Shown here one piece after another: positions 10,575-20,960 of a stretch of 64,000 nt of DNA (within the stretch, counting starts at the first letter, position 1; each line of letters opens with the position of its first letter). The DNA is from Diphasiastrum complanatum (lineage: Eukaryota > Streptophyta > Lycopodiopsida > Lycopodiales > Lycopodiaceae). The notes beneath the pieces are model-generated. The model was given only the letters and a program-made list of their open reading frames with translations. It searched no databases and was not told the origin of the DNA. The stretch lies in NCBI GenBank assembly GCA_029204225.1, contig CM055102.1, forward strand, positions 32,048,607 to 32,112,606, read 5' to 3'. A program made the position numbers and the translations under genes.

Positions 10575-11263
10575 TAGGATCCAATAATTGAGTACTATCT
10601 CCTCTTATGAAAGATCTTACAACATTTGTGAATTGATTCTCACTAGCTACACAAATCTCTCTAAAACAAGATCTATTTCACATCAAATGATGGAGTATAG
10701 GCAAAGTTAGGATCCAACACTCTTAGCACGTGTGAAATACACTAAGAAACCAAATTTGACTCAAATACAATGATATTGCATGAAACAAAATGGCTAAGAT
10801 CTCAAAACAGTGCCTAGATCACATATAGATGAGATTGGCAAGCATACAACTGTGATTTTGGATCAACCAAGCAATCTCTTGACCAAACCAAATGTGTCCA
10901 CCCAGGTCTAGGTGCCCTACCTAACCCTCTTCAAAAGCTTATAACTTTTGATTGGCTCAACCAAATGGAATGAAACTGATTGCAACAGAAACTAGACAAA
11001 AATAGCTTCAAAACAAGCTATCAAGCAAGATAAATGGATCAAACATGAGAGAGAACTTCCAAACTGAAATTGGATGTTCCTCACACGTGTCTGAGCACCT
11101 GATTCCGTACAGTACCAGATCAGACCCAATCAAAGTCCTTTTGATCTCTTTTGATCCAAGATTGAACAAGATAGCTAGGAAAATGGGCCTTGACAATTTC
11201 TAGCTCAAGATTGATGAAAATTTTTCACTTAGATGGATCAAAATGCATGGTAACCTTAGGTAG
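10575..11263 (-). other. 5' untranslated leader of element B
   Basis: About 690 nt between the primer site and the gag ATG with no long sense ORF. The corresponding leader is present in A (2067-2757), and part of it in D (about 16700-16945), at high identity, so it is a conserved part of the family and probably contains packaging signals (inference). Confidence 0.8.
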
Positions 11264-11275
11264 GCTCTGATACCA
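11264..11275 (-). promoter_or_regulatory. Primer binding site of element B
   Basis: Minus strand TGGTATCAGAGC directly after the 5' LTR, complementary to initiator tRNA-Met. Confidence 0.95.
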
Positions 11276-12012
11276 TGTTGAATTTCACACGTGTGGACTG
11301 TCCACTACATGTACTTGTGATCTCCTAAGGTGTGTAGATGCACCAAGATCAAGACTAGATTGAGATTCAAGATCAATCTTGAATCCTATGGCAAAAACAC
11401 ACTACTACATGCATTCAATCACTTCCAACTCTCACTCACACGTGTGGGAAGTATTCAAAAAATAATCTAAGTAAAAACAAGCTGCTCTCCTCGGGTAGAG
11501 AGAGAAAATACATCAAGAGCTCTCGGGTAGAGAGAGAAAGCTAGAAATCCAATAACTCACAAAATCCATGAAATCACCAAATCAATTAATTTCAAAATGA
11601 GGAGTACAATGATACTAGTAGGTCCACGAGCTACCACTATGCTTAACTATGATTGGACCACATTTTGTCACCTCTTGATCCTATTGGATCATTGATCTAT
11701 GCACCTCTTAATTCTATTGGACTATATTCAAGCACACCTCAATTTCCTATTGGACCTCACAAGGTTCCACCTCTATATCCTATTGGACCTCTTGGAATTC
11801 ATCAAACAAAAACTTTACACTTGTCTACACTCTAATTAGCAAGTGTTTAGCCTCTTACTCTATTTTGGCTCAATAGTGGCATTACAAGTGGAAATGCATA
11901 ATTTGCCATCTATGCCAAATTTATTCCTATCAACATCCTACACCTAGATGCTTGATGTAAAAAACATAAGACCCCTATATCTAACATAGATAATCTTTTT
12001 CAATTCTTCACA
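11276..12012 (-). repeat. 5' LTR of element B
   Basis: 737 bp, same as the 3' LTR apart from one base seen by eye. As the 5' copy it should carry the promoter. ATTGG boxes start at 11652, 11683, 11716, 11749 and 11782. Confidence 0.97.
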
Positions 12013-12017
12013 AAAGC

Positions 12018-12272
12018 GTCACTAACCCTCTACTATCAAGCCATGTGTCAAATCCCTACACTACATCGAGCTAATACAAGGCTAATTTTGGCCTAATCAC
12101 CTACTAACATGTGTACTTTTGGCATGGGATCCCCAAAACTCAAGTTAAAGGTCTTTTAACTATTCAAACTCAACACAAATGAACTAAGATGATTATGACT
12201 AATCTCCACATGTGGGAACATATGTATATAATGATGAGAAAATATCAAGCTAAATTTTGCTAAATCTTCACA
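12018..12272 (-). repeat. 3' LTR of element C, second part
   Basis: Continues the C LTR after the second AAAGC of B and ends TAAATCTTCACA, followed by CTCCTC, the complement of a polypurine tract. Its TCTCCACATGTGGGAACA segment reappears at the end of the D LTR. Confidence 0.82.
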
Positions 12273-13640
12273 CTCCTCAAAAATTAGCTTGATGAGATAC
12301 TAGATCAAACAAGAAACTTGAGAAACTTCTTGAGTGGATCTTTTGGCATGGTTAGATTTGAAAACCATCCAAGTAACTTGAAATTGTAGCAAGATCACCA
12401 TATCCAAGAAGGCTTCTTTTATTGAAAGACATTTCCAACCATTAAGGAAGAGCTTTCCACCATTGAGCACTTTTGCCTTTGATTTTTTCCATCCTTGAAG
12501 AACATGGTTGATCCCAAAGATTCTCCTCCTTGAAAAAGACTGCAAATTCATGAGGAAATCAAGAGTCCTTCTTTATTCAAAAAGATCATAAAGATCTATC
12601 ATCATGTTACCAAGATCTTGAGAATTAGGCACGTCAAGATTGGCAAGACCATGCATGCTACATTATATCTTCATACTTGATTACCATGCTAATCTCAGAT
12701 CTAATAAGGCTAAATACATCGTTATGGATATAAGTGCCCTTGGAGGATGATTCACTTATTCTCACAGTGTGTTTACAAATTGCCTCACAACATGAAAAAA
12801 ACAACATCATCCAACAAATTGATGATTTGGCCAATCCTACTTGCATGAATCCGAGAACAAGTGGAAAGACATTCCACACATGAACTAATAGCATGCTATC
12901 AAGTAGAGAATCACAAATCATAACATTTTTATATCTCACCAAAGCACCATAGTCATGTGGAATTATCTCAAGTCTACTTTGAGATTTTGACACATCATCA
13001 AAGCAACTTGATTCAACTATCAAAGATGTCATGAAAGTGTTAGAGGTGGATGAGATAGTGCCTTCCCTTTGCATATTCTCACTTATGCAAACAAGCCTTG
13101 ATGGCTCCTCCTTGGATCTTGATGATAAACTTGATGTGCCTAGGTGTAGAGATTGGTACTCTACACCATCTTCTTCACTCGACTCCTAGAACTTTGAGCC
13201 CTGCAAGATCCTTGACATCACCAACATTAGAAGCACATTAATCCACACTTGAAACATCATTATTGAAATTAACATCAAAGCCAACATCCATGGATTTGAG
13301 ATTTGAATGCTCCAATCTCTCCTCTTGAAAAATATACTCTCCTTTAGCCTCCATCACATCCAAAATGTGATTAGCTCTCATACAAAGATCAAGCTTGTAA
13401 AGCCTACCATCTCAATCCTTTTGGCAATGATATTTCAATTCTTGACAATAAAGCAAGCATTGCAACCAAACTTGACATCACATCCATTGTCAACCAAGTG
13501 ACTCACACTCAACTAATTTCTAGATATTGAAGGAACATACAAGACATTTTGAAATTTTGCTCTTCTCCTTCATTCAAGACAAATAGGAATGGTTCCTATT
13601 CCAAGAACCCCATCATTTAGCACCATTTGCTACATGAAAA
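12273..13640 (-). pseudogene. Degenerate internal region of element C
   Basis: Starts at a polypurine tract (minus GAGGAG, 12273-12278) next to the 3' LTR, so it is the 3' end of a minus-strand copia. RT and RNase H motifs that should follow are absent from 12300-13300: either they are deleted or this is a non-autonomous element. Within 13330-13620 the minus strand encodes a recognisable protease/pre-integrase stretch (GIGTIPI, NVLYVPSI, LSVSHLVDNG, all family motifs) broken by several stops. ORFs of 83 and 138 codons at 12300-12551 and 12658-13074 match nothing I recognise. Confidence 0.68.
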
Positions 13641-14203
13641 TCCATTTTTAGCAAGTTTTGGTGCTAAGAACTAGTATTGAGAGGGCAAGCTAGAATCTTG
13701 ATTTTGGTGAGGGAATTTGATCCCAAACTTGGTAGGGGTCCAAATCCACACTTTCCACATGTCTGGGCACCTCTGAACCTGCATTTAATGCATGGTATTC
13801 ATTTGAACCAAAGGAAATCCAAAAATAGCCAAAATTGGCAAGATTTGATTGTAAGTAGATTTCAGATCATCTTATCTTCATTCCAACTTTGTGAGAGAGT
13901 GCTAGAACTGAGATTATAAGTCCATTTGTTGGATTAGAAATCTAATTGAGTGACACACTACAAGAGAGAGACCTTAGTGAGTTTCTAGAGACAATCAAAT
14001 CCATTTCTTGGCAAGATTTGTTTGAAAGTAGTTTTCACTTCATCTTATCTTCATTCCAGCTTTTTGAGGGAGCGATAGAATTGTGATTATAAGTCCATTT
14101 GTTGGATTAGAAATCAAATTTGAGTGAAACACTGCAAGTGTGAGACCTTTGTGAGTTTCAAGTCAATCAAATCTATTTCTTGTTTGTAGAAGTCACTAGT
14201 AAG
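13641..14203 (+). other. Leader-like sequence before a gag fragment, containing a 173-bp tandem repeat
   Basis: Noncoding sequence in front of the plus-strand gag stub at 14204, in the position of a copia 5' leader. The LTR and primer site that should precede it are not visible. The boundary with element C near 13640 is approximate. Confidence 0.45.
13835..14182. repeat. Tandem duplication, unit about 173 bp
   Basis: Two adjacent copies start TTGGCAAGATTTG at 13835 and 14008. They share the core ATTATAAGTCCATTTGTTGGATTAGAAATC with scattered substitutions (GTGAGAGAGTGC versus TTGAGGGAGCGA), and a third copy begins at about 14173 (ATTTCTTGTTTG). Divergence of roughly 10-15 percent by eye means an old duplication. 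Confidence 0.8.
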
Positions 14204-14400
14204 ATGGGATCTACGGGAGCATACCTTCTAGAAGCTAGTGAGAGATTGAATTCTACAAATTATGCTATTTGGATGGTTAGGATGGAGTCACTTTTGGTGC
14301 TCCAAGACCTTTATGAGTTTTTGGTTGAGGATGAAGATGAACCTCTAGGTGCACAAGAGTTAGTGAGATACAAAAAGAGATCTAGGCTAGCACTTCATTT
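14204..14400 (+). pseudogene. Copia gag N-terminal fragment
   Basis: Starts ATGGGATCTACGGGAGC and encodes about 65 residues homologous to copia gag (YLLEASERLNSTNYAIWMVR, then MESLLVLQDLYE and YKKRSRLALHF; compare LLEPSERLTTSNYSIWKMRM in B). Homology stops at about 14400, where unrelated sequence begins. It is a 5' stub on the plus strand, opposite to C and B. Confidence 0.85.
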
Positions 14401-15189
14401 TTTCATTCAAGTGTGCATCTTACAAGGATGGTGAGCATTGGAGAGTTTACTATCTTTGAATACTTGTTGGATAGTATTAGTAGATATGGAGTGACTTGTT
14501 GCTTATCTTTAAGATCTATGATGTTTAGTACTTTTTATGACAAGACAATGAAAATGGATGCTTTCAAATCTCCATTTGTTGTTGATAAAGCAATTTCATT
14601 GGATAACTATTTTGTAATAGTTTAAATAGTGTCGTAAAAGATGAAACATTATTTGTATTGGAAAACTTTGGGTCCACATGCTTTGAGCATGATCATTCCT
14701 ATTATGGCCATATTCTGCTAAGGACATGGAATAGTCCTAATATGGTAGACTGGCTCTCCAGTGTTTGAGATTATTGGTCACGCCTAGATTTTATTCCACG
14801 TCAAGGCTTGTTGGTGACTAATAACCTTGAGAGGACCCAAACACTCTAATTGAGACATATGGAGTAGTGCATGTACGTGTGACTGATATAGGCAGGAGGT
14901 ATGCATGAAGAGCTATAACCTATTTATAGTTGACCTGCATGGGGATTGCATGTGGTCATGCACAAGATCCTACTCTATATATATTGAGGTAGTGATTATT
15001 CCGCTGATGATTTTGGTCTAGGTTACTTGATGAGCTCTTCTCCTCTTGCTATCACATGGCATGGCTTGGGGGCTAGGTCCAGGAGGATTCTCCAGGAGGG
15101 ATCTAGGTATGGTTGGGTGGTTTTGCTCCACAGTCTCTCTTGTGTTTTCCTATCCTCATCTTAGGGGTTTGTCCTTAGTGATCATTACA
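14401..15189 (+). repeat. LTR ending at 15189, start not determined
   Basis: The stretch ends GATCATTACA and one base later is followed by an initiator-tRNA-Met primer site, so its 3' part is the end of a plus-strand 5' LTR. The start is unclear; TG candidates near 14640-14690 are possible. Around 14770-14825 there is an imperfect stem (GATTATTGGTCAC paired with GTGACTAATAACC) resembling the hairpin in the gypsy LTR at 61748-62043. I see no coding sequence; an ORF at 14413-14625 is unsupported. Confidence 0.6.
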
Positions 15190-15190
15190 T

Positions 15191-15202
15191 TGGTATCAGA
15201 GC
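15191..15202 (+). promoter_or_regulatory. Primer binding site, plus-strand element
   Basis: TGGTATCAGAGC, exactly complementary to initiator tRNA-Met, one base after an LTR end. It shows that an LTR retroelement of plus orientation starts here, although its coding part is missing. Confidence 0.88.
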
Positions 15203-15944
15203 CCGACTAAGATGCGATTTTTGGATGAGATGGTGACTAGTTCTACCTTAAATCTGGAATTGGAACGCACTTGGATTCACATCCCGGTTGGAGTGTTGTT
15301 TTTCTCAAGGGAAATTGAATTTGGATTTACTAATATATATGTGAAGCATATTTTTCAAACTTGGTGGTAGAGTGCTCTTCTCCTTGTTTGATTTTATTAG
15401 ATATGCTGTGGATTAGTGTGGTATTCATACTTATTTTTTGAATCCTTGAAACTGTTTCCATTTAAAGTTGAATGACCTACATGAGTAGATCCACTTTTTT
15501 GTCTAAATACATTTTTTGGATTGAGCAATCTGCATGAATCCATAATGTTTTGGGTAGATTGGATTCAGATTTGTAGCAGAATGTTTATCAATAGATTAAT
15601 GAGGAATCAATTTATCTTGAATGAATAAACTAACTGTTGCTAGAAATCTGGTTTTAAATGATTGCATGTGAAGGATTTGAAAGATTAATCCTCTTGTGTT
15701 CCTACAATCTGAAAAAAACATAGAATGGAAATGACAAGTTGCCTATTTCCTAGAAAAATAGATAAGGATTGAAATATTGATGCATGCAATTGAACTCCTT
15801 TGAAGCCTTTATCGGAATGTTGCTCGCTACCAAATCAGTTCTTTAGATTGTTTAAGGAACCTGAGAAACTTTGTTGATTGCTAGAAATGTTCTTGGCTGA
15901 AGTAAACCCTATGGAAGAATAAGTTGGGTAGGAAAACTGTTGGC
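15203..15944 (+). other. Leader remnant without coding sequence
   Basis: About 740 bp downstream of the primer site, presumably leader or start of the internal region of the same element. No ORF or protein homology is visible before minus-strand copia sequence begins at 15945. Confidence 0.4.
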
Positions 15945-16690
15945 CTAGTCTTGCAAATAAGCTATGGTGGGCTGTCTTCTCCTATTCCCTGCCAAAATCT
16001 TGCATTCATTTCTTGCATGAGACTCCTTGACCTGTGCTTCATCCAAGTTAAACTTCTGATCTTCATGAAAGATCACATTTCTACTAACAACATTCTTGTC
16101 AATAGAGGGAAGATATACTTTGTATGCTTTTTTAGTAGATGCATATCCTACAAAAATTCCTTTAACAACACTAGGATCTTCCTTCTTCCTAGTCTCTAAA
16201 ATGCAACATGACATCTCTATTCATGATCACATTTGAAATAGAGAGTGTAAAGACACTAAAGGCCTCCATGATGGATGAGTATCCAATCATGATCCATGAG
16301 CTTGGATCATCCTTCCTCCTTGTTTCCAAGGGAATATGTGCAAAGCAAGCACTACCAAGTTCACTAAGGTGATCAACCTTAGGCTTCATCTTGAATAAAA
16401 CTTCATATGGTGCTATTCCTTCAAGAGCTCCAATACTCCTCAAAGCTTTGATCTTCAATGAGAATTTATTCTCAACATACGCTTTGTATAATAAGGAATA
16501 ATCATACACCATAATACTTGAAGAGAGAAGATATGTGCATCTTGTCTGATCATCCTCCTTTGAAATATTGGACATATAAGAAACATGAAGAGAGTTTGCA
16601 CTCTCACTTAAATCAAATTTGTAGATGCCTTCAAATCTTGATCCATATGCAAGGATCTCACCATCCTTCTTGATCAAAAAATTGTCAATA
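15945..16690 (-). pseudogene. Copia protease-integrase fragments (element D)
   Basis: Two frames carry recognisable family motifs. One (16189-16677) runs from the protease tail (DGEILAYGSRFEGIYKFD) through a shortened integrase to KPKVDHL and GYSS of the integrase C-terminus. The other (15945-16214) repeats the integrase C-terminus (TRKKEDPS, GIFVGYASTKKAYKVY). Having two copies of the integrase-end motif shows that fragments of two related elements, or a local duplication, are joined here. Catalytic Asp and Glu residues are missing. Confidence 0.8.
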
Positions 16691-16945
16691 TTGAATTGAC
16701 ATCAAAGCCACTATATGGATCAAACATGAGAGAGAACTTCCAAACTAAATTTGGATGTTCCTCACATGTGTCTGAGCACCTGATTCCTTACAGTACCAGG
16801 TAAGACCCAATCAATGTCCTTTTGATCTCTTTTGATCCAAGATTGAACAAGATAGCTAGGAAAATGGGCCTTGACAACTTCTAGCTCAAGATTGATGAAA
16901 ATGTTTTCACTTAGATGGATCAAAATGCATGGTAACCTTAGGTAG

Positions 16946-16957
16946 GCTCTGATACCA
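16946..16957 (-). promoter_or_regulatory. Primer binding site of element D
   Basis: Minus TGGTATCAGAGC directly after an LTR end, identical to that of A and B. Confidence 0.92.
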
Positions 16958-17690
16958 TGTTGAATTTCACACGTGTGGACTGTCCACTACATGTACTTGT
17001 GATCTCCTAAGGTGTGTAGATGCACCAAGATCAAGACTAGATTGAGATTCAAGATCAATCTTGAATCCTATGGCAAAAACACACTACTACATGCATTCAA
17101 TCACTTCCAACTCTCACTCACACGTGTGGGAAGTATTCAAAAAATAATATAAGTAAAAACAAGCTGCTCTCCTCGGGTAGAGAGAGAAAAACCATCATGA
17201 GCTCTCGGGTAGAGAGAGAAAGCCAGAAATTCAATGACACTCAAAATCCACTCAATCTCAAAATCAATTAGATCCAAATGAGGAGTACAATGATACTAGT
17301 TTATCCATGAGGTACCACTATGCTTAACTATGATTGGATCACACTTTGCCACCTCTTAATCCTATTGGACCATTGATCCATGCACCTCTTAATTCTATTG
17401 GACTATATTCAAGCACACTTCCTATTGGACCACACATGGTTCCACCTCTAAATCCTATTGGACCTCTTAAACTTCATCAAAAAAAAGTATTACACTTGTC
17501 TACACTCTAATTGGCACAAGTTTGGCCTCCTACTCTATTTTGGCTCAATAGTGGCATTACAAGTGGAAATGGAAAATTTGCCATCTATGCCAAATTTGAC
17601 CCTATCAACATCCTACACCTAAATGCTTGACTATGAAATTCTATGAGACCCCTATATCAAACATTTCTATTTACTTTACAATTCTCCACA
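16958..17690 (-). repeat. 5' LTR of element D (B type)
   Basis: Begins TGTTGAATTTCACACG and follows the B LTR over its whole length with scattered substitutions and small deletions, ending TTTACAATTCTCCACA. The next 87 bp (to 17777, TTTCTCACA) resemble the end of the C LTR, so the true outer boundary may be 17777. Confidence 0.85.
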
Positions 17691-17824
17691 CGTGGGAACA
17701 TCCTCCACACATGTGAGATTCACTTACAAACTTCTATCATAAAAAATACCAAGCTAGATTTTTGCCAATTTCTCACAATATTTACGAAAGCTTTAAGTAA
17801 AGAAAAGTTCGAGGCGTTTAGAGC

Positions 17825-17880
17825 CACACTTGACGTTGTGGTGATTGATCCGGTCGGGTGTTTAAGCTGTTTTCTTAACT
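17825..17880 (+). repeat. Tail of an F-type LTR
   Basis: ACTTGACGTTGTGG through GTTTTCTTAACT matches, in inverted orientation, the end of the F LTR at 47409-47465 (about 92 percent by eye). It is directly followed by GAATG and copia E coding sequence, so it is the 3' end of an F element inserted in E. Confidence 0.78.
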
Positions 17881-18760
17881 GAATGTTCATTTGGAGGATG
17901 TTTTGTTCATTCCATCTATTACCGAGAATTTGCTTAGTGTGAGTCAATTGCTAAGTAAAGGCCTCAAAGTTGAGTTTCTTGGAGATGCTTGTATGATCAA
18001 AAGGAATAATATCTTGATTGCAAAAGGTAAAAGACAAGGAAGTTGTTCAAACTAGATTCTTGTGTAATTGCTAACCAAGTTGGATGTGTTGCAAGAGAGC
18101 AAATGCCTATTCAAGAGGTTTGGCATAAAATGATGGGACACCTCAACTTCAAGTCATTGGAGGTAATGGCTAAGAAGCAAGTTGTGATTGGTCTTCCAAG
18201 TTCCTTAAAAAGTATCAATTATGTTTGTGAGTCTTGTGCTTTGTCAAAGTCACATAGACTACCTTATACTAGTAGATCTACAAAGCTTATCAAGTTGTAC
18301 ATTCAGATATTCATGGAATCACTACAATTAGCAATAGTGGAGCTACGATGTATGTAACTTTCATTGATGATTTTAGTAGACTTTGTTGGATCTATCTACT
18401 AAAGAGCAAAGATTAAGTGTATGATGTCTTTGTTAAGTCCAATAATGCAAGGGAGAACCAAAATTTCACAAGGATCAAGTGATCAAGGAGTGAGAGTACA
18501 TATCTACCAAGTTCAAGGCTTTTTGTGATGAGCATGGGATCAAGAGGGAGTATACAACACCAACGACCCCACACCAAAATGGAGTGGACGAGAGAAAGAA
18601 TAGGACTTTATGTGAAAGTGCCATGAGGTTAAGTGCTAACCTTGATAAGCCATTTTGGGATCAAGCTTTGTTTGTGCTAATGTCTTGTGCAATAGGTGGC
18701 CGAGTGCTATTTTGGATGGAAGGACACATTTTTTCGATGGTAGTGCCAAAAAACTTGGCT
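17881..18760 (+). pseudogene. Copia protease-integrase fragment (second half of an E-type element)
   Basis: Plus-strand coding remnant starting inside the protease region (VHLEDVLFIPSITENLLS). It continues through the pre-integrase domain (VWHKMMGHLNFK, CESCALSKSHRLPY) and integrase (YVTFIDDFSRLCW, then ERKNRTLCESA). It is broken by a 2-bp loss near 18035, a stop at about 18415 and others, and ends near 18760 before RT. The first residues start exactly where the E fragment at 47661-47970 ends (TNRN), with F-type LTR sequence at both breaks. Confidence 0.87.
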
Positions 18761-19410
18761 AGAGCACCTCATGGACACCGTTGTCATGGTTTTGTAGGAG
18801 TGCATGTCTTTAAGTGAGTGATGATAGTATTTTTATACCGATTCCATTTTTTCAGACTTAGTCAAAGAAGGTATATTTTGATTATTTCAAATGATTTAAT
18901 TTCACACATATATTTTTTGGTAGGTCCCTTGCCTTTGGAGGTTCTAAATCCTTGCAAGACTATTTCAGGGATTTCAATTTACAATACAGAAAAAAGATGT
19001 TCGTGGATGTAGAGACCGACATGGAATTGGAAAAGAGTGGAAAAGAGCATCCCGATATGAAGGGCAGTGCAAAAAGAGTCGTATGGAGCATGTGATTTGG
19101 GCCCTAAACCGAAAACATTCTCTAGAAGCGATAAAACCAAAACTAACAGCACATGCATGTTTGAGGGCATGACGAAACATAGTTTGGCCTAAAATTGCAC
19201 CTCAATCAGATGATTATAAGCTACTTTGCAAAAAGAGTCAAAAACACATGGAAAAGGGGCATGAGATTCATATCTTTTGATACAAGCAAAAATGCGAAAA
19301 ACTAACAACATGAGCATCTTTGTGGGGTTCAATATAGATGATTTGAAACCAAAAACCACTTCATTACGTTGCCTACAGTTCATTCTATGAGCTACCAAGG
19401 TTTGGAGTCA
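18761..19410. other. No gene seen
   Basis: 650 bp of AT-rich sequence with only short unsupported ORFs on either strand and no homology to the nearby elements. Confidence 0.5.
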
Positions 19411-19860
19411 AAACTTACCTAAAATTGTTTTGGAGACAAACGCCGCACCTCGTCGCTTCCACCGTCTTGATCACGCACGGATTGATGCCCCACGCTGCCC
19501 ACAATCCACCATCACCTCCTCATCCTTGCTCTCTCTCACTCTCCAACTCTCAGAAAGCAAAATTTTTTATGTGGGCCGCGGGATGCCTGCTTGCGGCCCA
19601 CATAAAAAAACATCCCGCGGCCCACATAAAAAAAATGAAATTTTTTTCGCGTTCCAAGACCGCGTTTCTGGTCCCGAAACACGAGCGATCCGGAATGCAC
19701 GATCTAGATCGCACTCCTTCTGGGTCGCGATCCGCTGCAACACAGATTTCAATGCACGATTCAATGTTCGTTTGACAAATCTAATGATTTGTTTTGTGGT
19801 ACTTTTCCAATAACTTTTTTTGACATAAACCGACTTACTAGTCTCATAGAAAAACAAATA
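19411..19860. other. GC-rich segment with CT-rich tract and palindromes
   Basis: Locally GC-rich island in an AT-rich window. It contains a CT-rich tract (CTCTCTCACTCTCC, 19531-19545), a perfect long palindrome listed separately and a GATCTAGATC core near 19704. Overlapping ORFs of 116, 127 and 96 codons on both strands reflect base composition and show no homology. It could be a promoter or 5' exon region of an unrecognised gene or a transposon end. Confidence 0.4.
19563..19633. repeat. Perfect inverted repeat with 23-bp arms plus a third partial copy
   Basis: Arms at 19563-19585 and 19611-19633 are exact reverse complements, core GTGGGCCGCGGGATG. The 25-bp loop contains a further GCGGCCCACATAAAAAA (19593-19609) in the orientation of the right arm. 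The transcript could form a strong hairpin. Confidence 0.9.
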
Positions 19861-20029
19861 TCAAGACAATATGAGTCAAGCAAATACGGCTTCCAACTAG
19901 CTGAATGTAAAGATATAAATACACAAGTCTAAGTCATCATATGCAACAAGTTTTGTGTTACATTCATAGGTGTATAATCATGCATATTGAATACGAACAC
20001 TTCAGAGTTGGCAAAGAGATTTTGAGCCA

Positions 20030-20960
20030 AAAACGAGCATCAGATTGGCAAAAATGAACATTAGCTTCTAAGGAAAAACGATCAGGTGCTTCTGAGCTAA
20101 AACGAGCAGGTACTTCTGAGCTAAAACGAGCAGGTTCTAGCTGAAAAACGAGCAGGTTCAGATTTGCAAAAACAAACAGACGCGCTAGCTGAAAAAACGA
20201 AGATCAGAACCTTCTCAACAACGAGCAGGAGCTTCTGAGCAAAAATAAACAGAGTCTTTTAGCCAAAAAATGAGCATCGAACAGGCAAAAATAAGGAGGT
20301 GCTTCTGAGCAAAAACGAGCAGGTTCTAAGCAAAAACGAACAGTTCTAGCTGAAAAACGAGGAGGTTTAGATTTGCAAAAATGAACAGACACTCCAGCTG
20401 AAAAAATGAGCATCAGAAGCTTGTCAACAATGAGCAGGAGCTTCTGAGCAAAAACGAACAGAGTCTTTTAGCCAAAACATGAACATCAGACAGGCAAAAA
20501 CGAACAGGTGCTTTTGAACAAAAACAAGTTTGTTCTTCTGAGCAAAAATGAACATCAGATTTGCAAAAACGAACAGACGCACTAGCTGAAAGAACGAGCA
20601 TCAGAACCTTCTCAACAACGAGTAGGAGCTTTTGAGCAAGAACGAGTAGAGTCTTTTAGCCAAAAACCAAACATCAGACAGGCAAAAACAAAAAGTAGCT
20701 TCCTAGGAAAAAAAAAAGCATCAGCACATCTTAAAAAACGAGTAGGAGATTCTAAGCAAAAATGAGCAGAGGCTTTTGCTGATGAGAATTGCAAAAAATG
20801 AGCAGGCTTTGGTCAAAAACGTGATTTGATTCAAGGAGCAGGTGCTTTTGTTGAGAAAAAACGAACAGGAGTCTTTCTTGGAGCAAAAACAGGATTGGCA
20901 AAAACGAGGAGAAGCTTTTGGTGAGCAAAAACAAAGCAGGAGCCTTTGGTGATAAGAAGT
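20030..20960. repeat. Degenerate minisatellite with higher-order structure
   Basis: Built from about 20-30 bp units around GAGCAGGTGCTTCTGAGCAAAAAC, interleaved with TTTTAGCCAAAA and AGATTTGCAAAAACGAACAG modules. A larger block (GAGCAGGAGCTTCTGAGCAAAA ... GTCTTTTAGCCAAAA ... CAGGCAAAAA) recurs at about 20222, 20431 and 20619, spacings of 209 and 188 bp. The period is not a multiple of three and the minus-strand ORFs fall in different frames, so it is probably noncoding. Confidence 0.85.

Larger units (their letters stand above)
5776..12012 (-). mobile_element. Element B: complete, apparently intact Ty1/copia retrotransposon
   Basis: A 6237-bp element flanked by the exact 5-bp duplication AAAGC (5771-5775 and 12013-12017). 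Both LTRs are 737 bp and I find one difference between them by eye (T/C at about 5988 versus 11488). All parts are in the expected minus-strand order: 5' LTR, primer site, leader, single gag-pol ORF, polypurine tract, 3' LTR. The near-identical LTRs and unbroken 1347-codon frame indicate a very recent insertion, into the 3' LTR of element C. It may still be capable of movement; that is inference. Confidence 0.97.
15945..17777 (-). mobile_element. Element D: 5' remnant of a minus-strand copia
   Basis: From right to left: 5' LTR (16958 to 17690, or to 17777 if a C-like tail belongs to it), primer site, part of the B-type leader, then a collapsed set of gag-pol fragments. RT, RNase H and the 3' LTR are missing. 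The coding pieces carry B-family motifs separated by deletions. Confidence 0.8.

Noticed and set aside
12300-13074. Real genes for the 83- and 138-codon minus ORFs
   Set aside because: They sit within degenerate element C without homology or splice signals.
15191-15202. tRNA-Met gene fragment
   Set aside because: Only the 12-nt primer-binding complement is present, in the position expected after an LTR; no tRNA body.
19425-19857. Three overlapping ORFs of about 100-127 codons on both strands
   Set aside because: GC-rich composition gives chance ORFs; no homology, and frames overlap on both strands.
20204-20794. Cysteine-rich repetitive minus-strand ORFs
   Set aside because: They come from the minisatellite, lie in different frames and have no conserved start; repeat spacings are not multiples of three.
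20030-20960. CRISPR-like array
   Set aside because: Repeats are degenerate and spacing irregular, and the window is eukaryotic.
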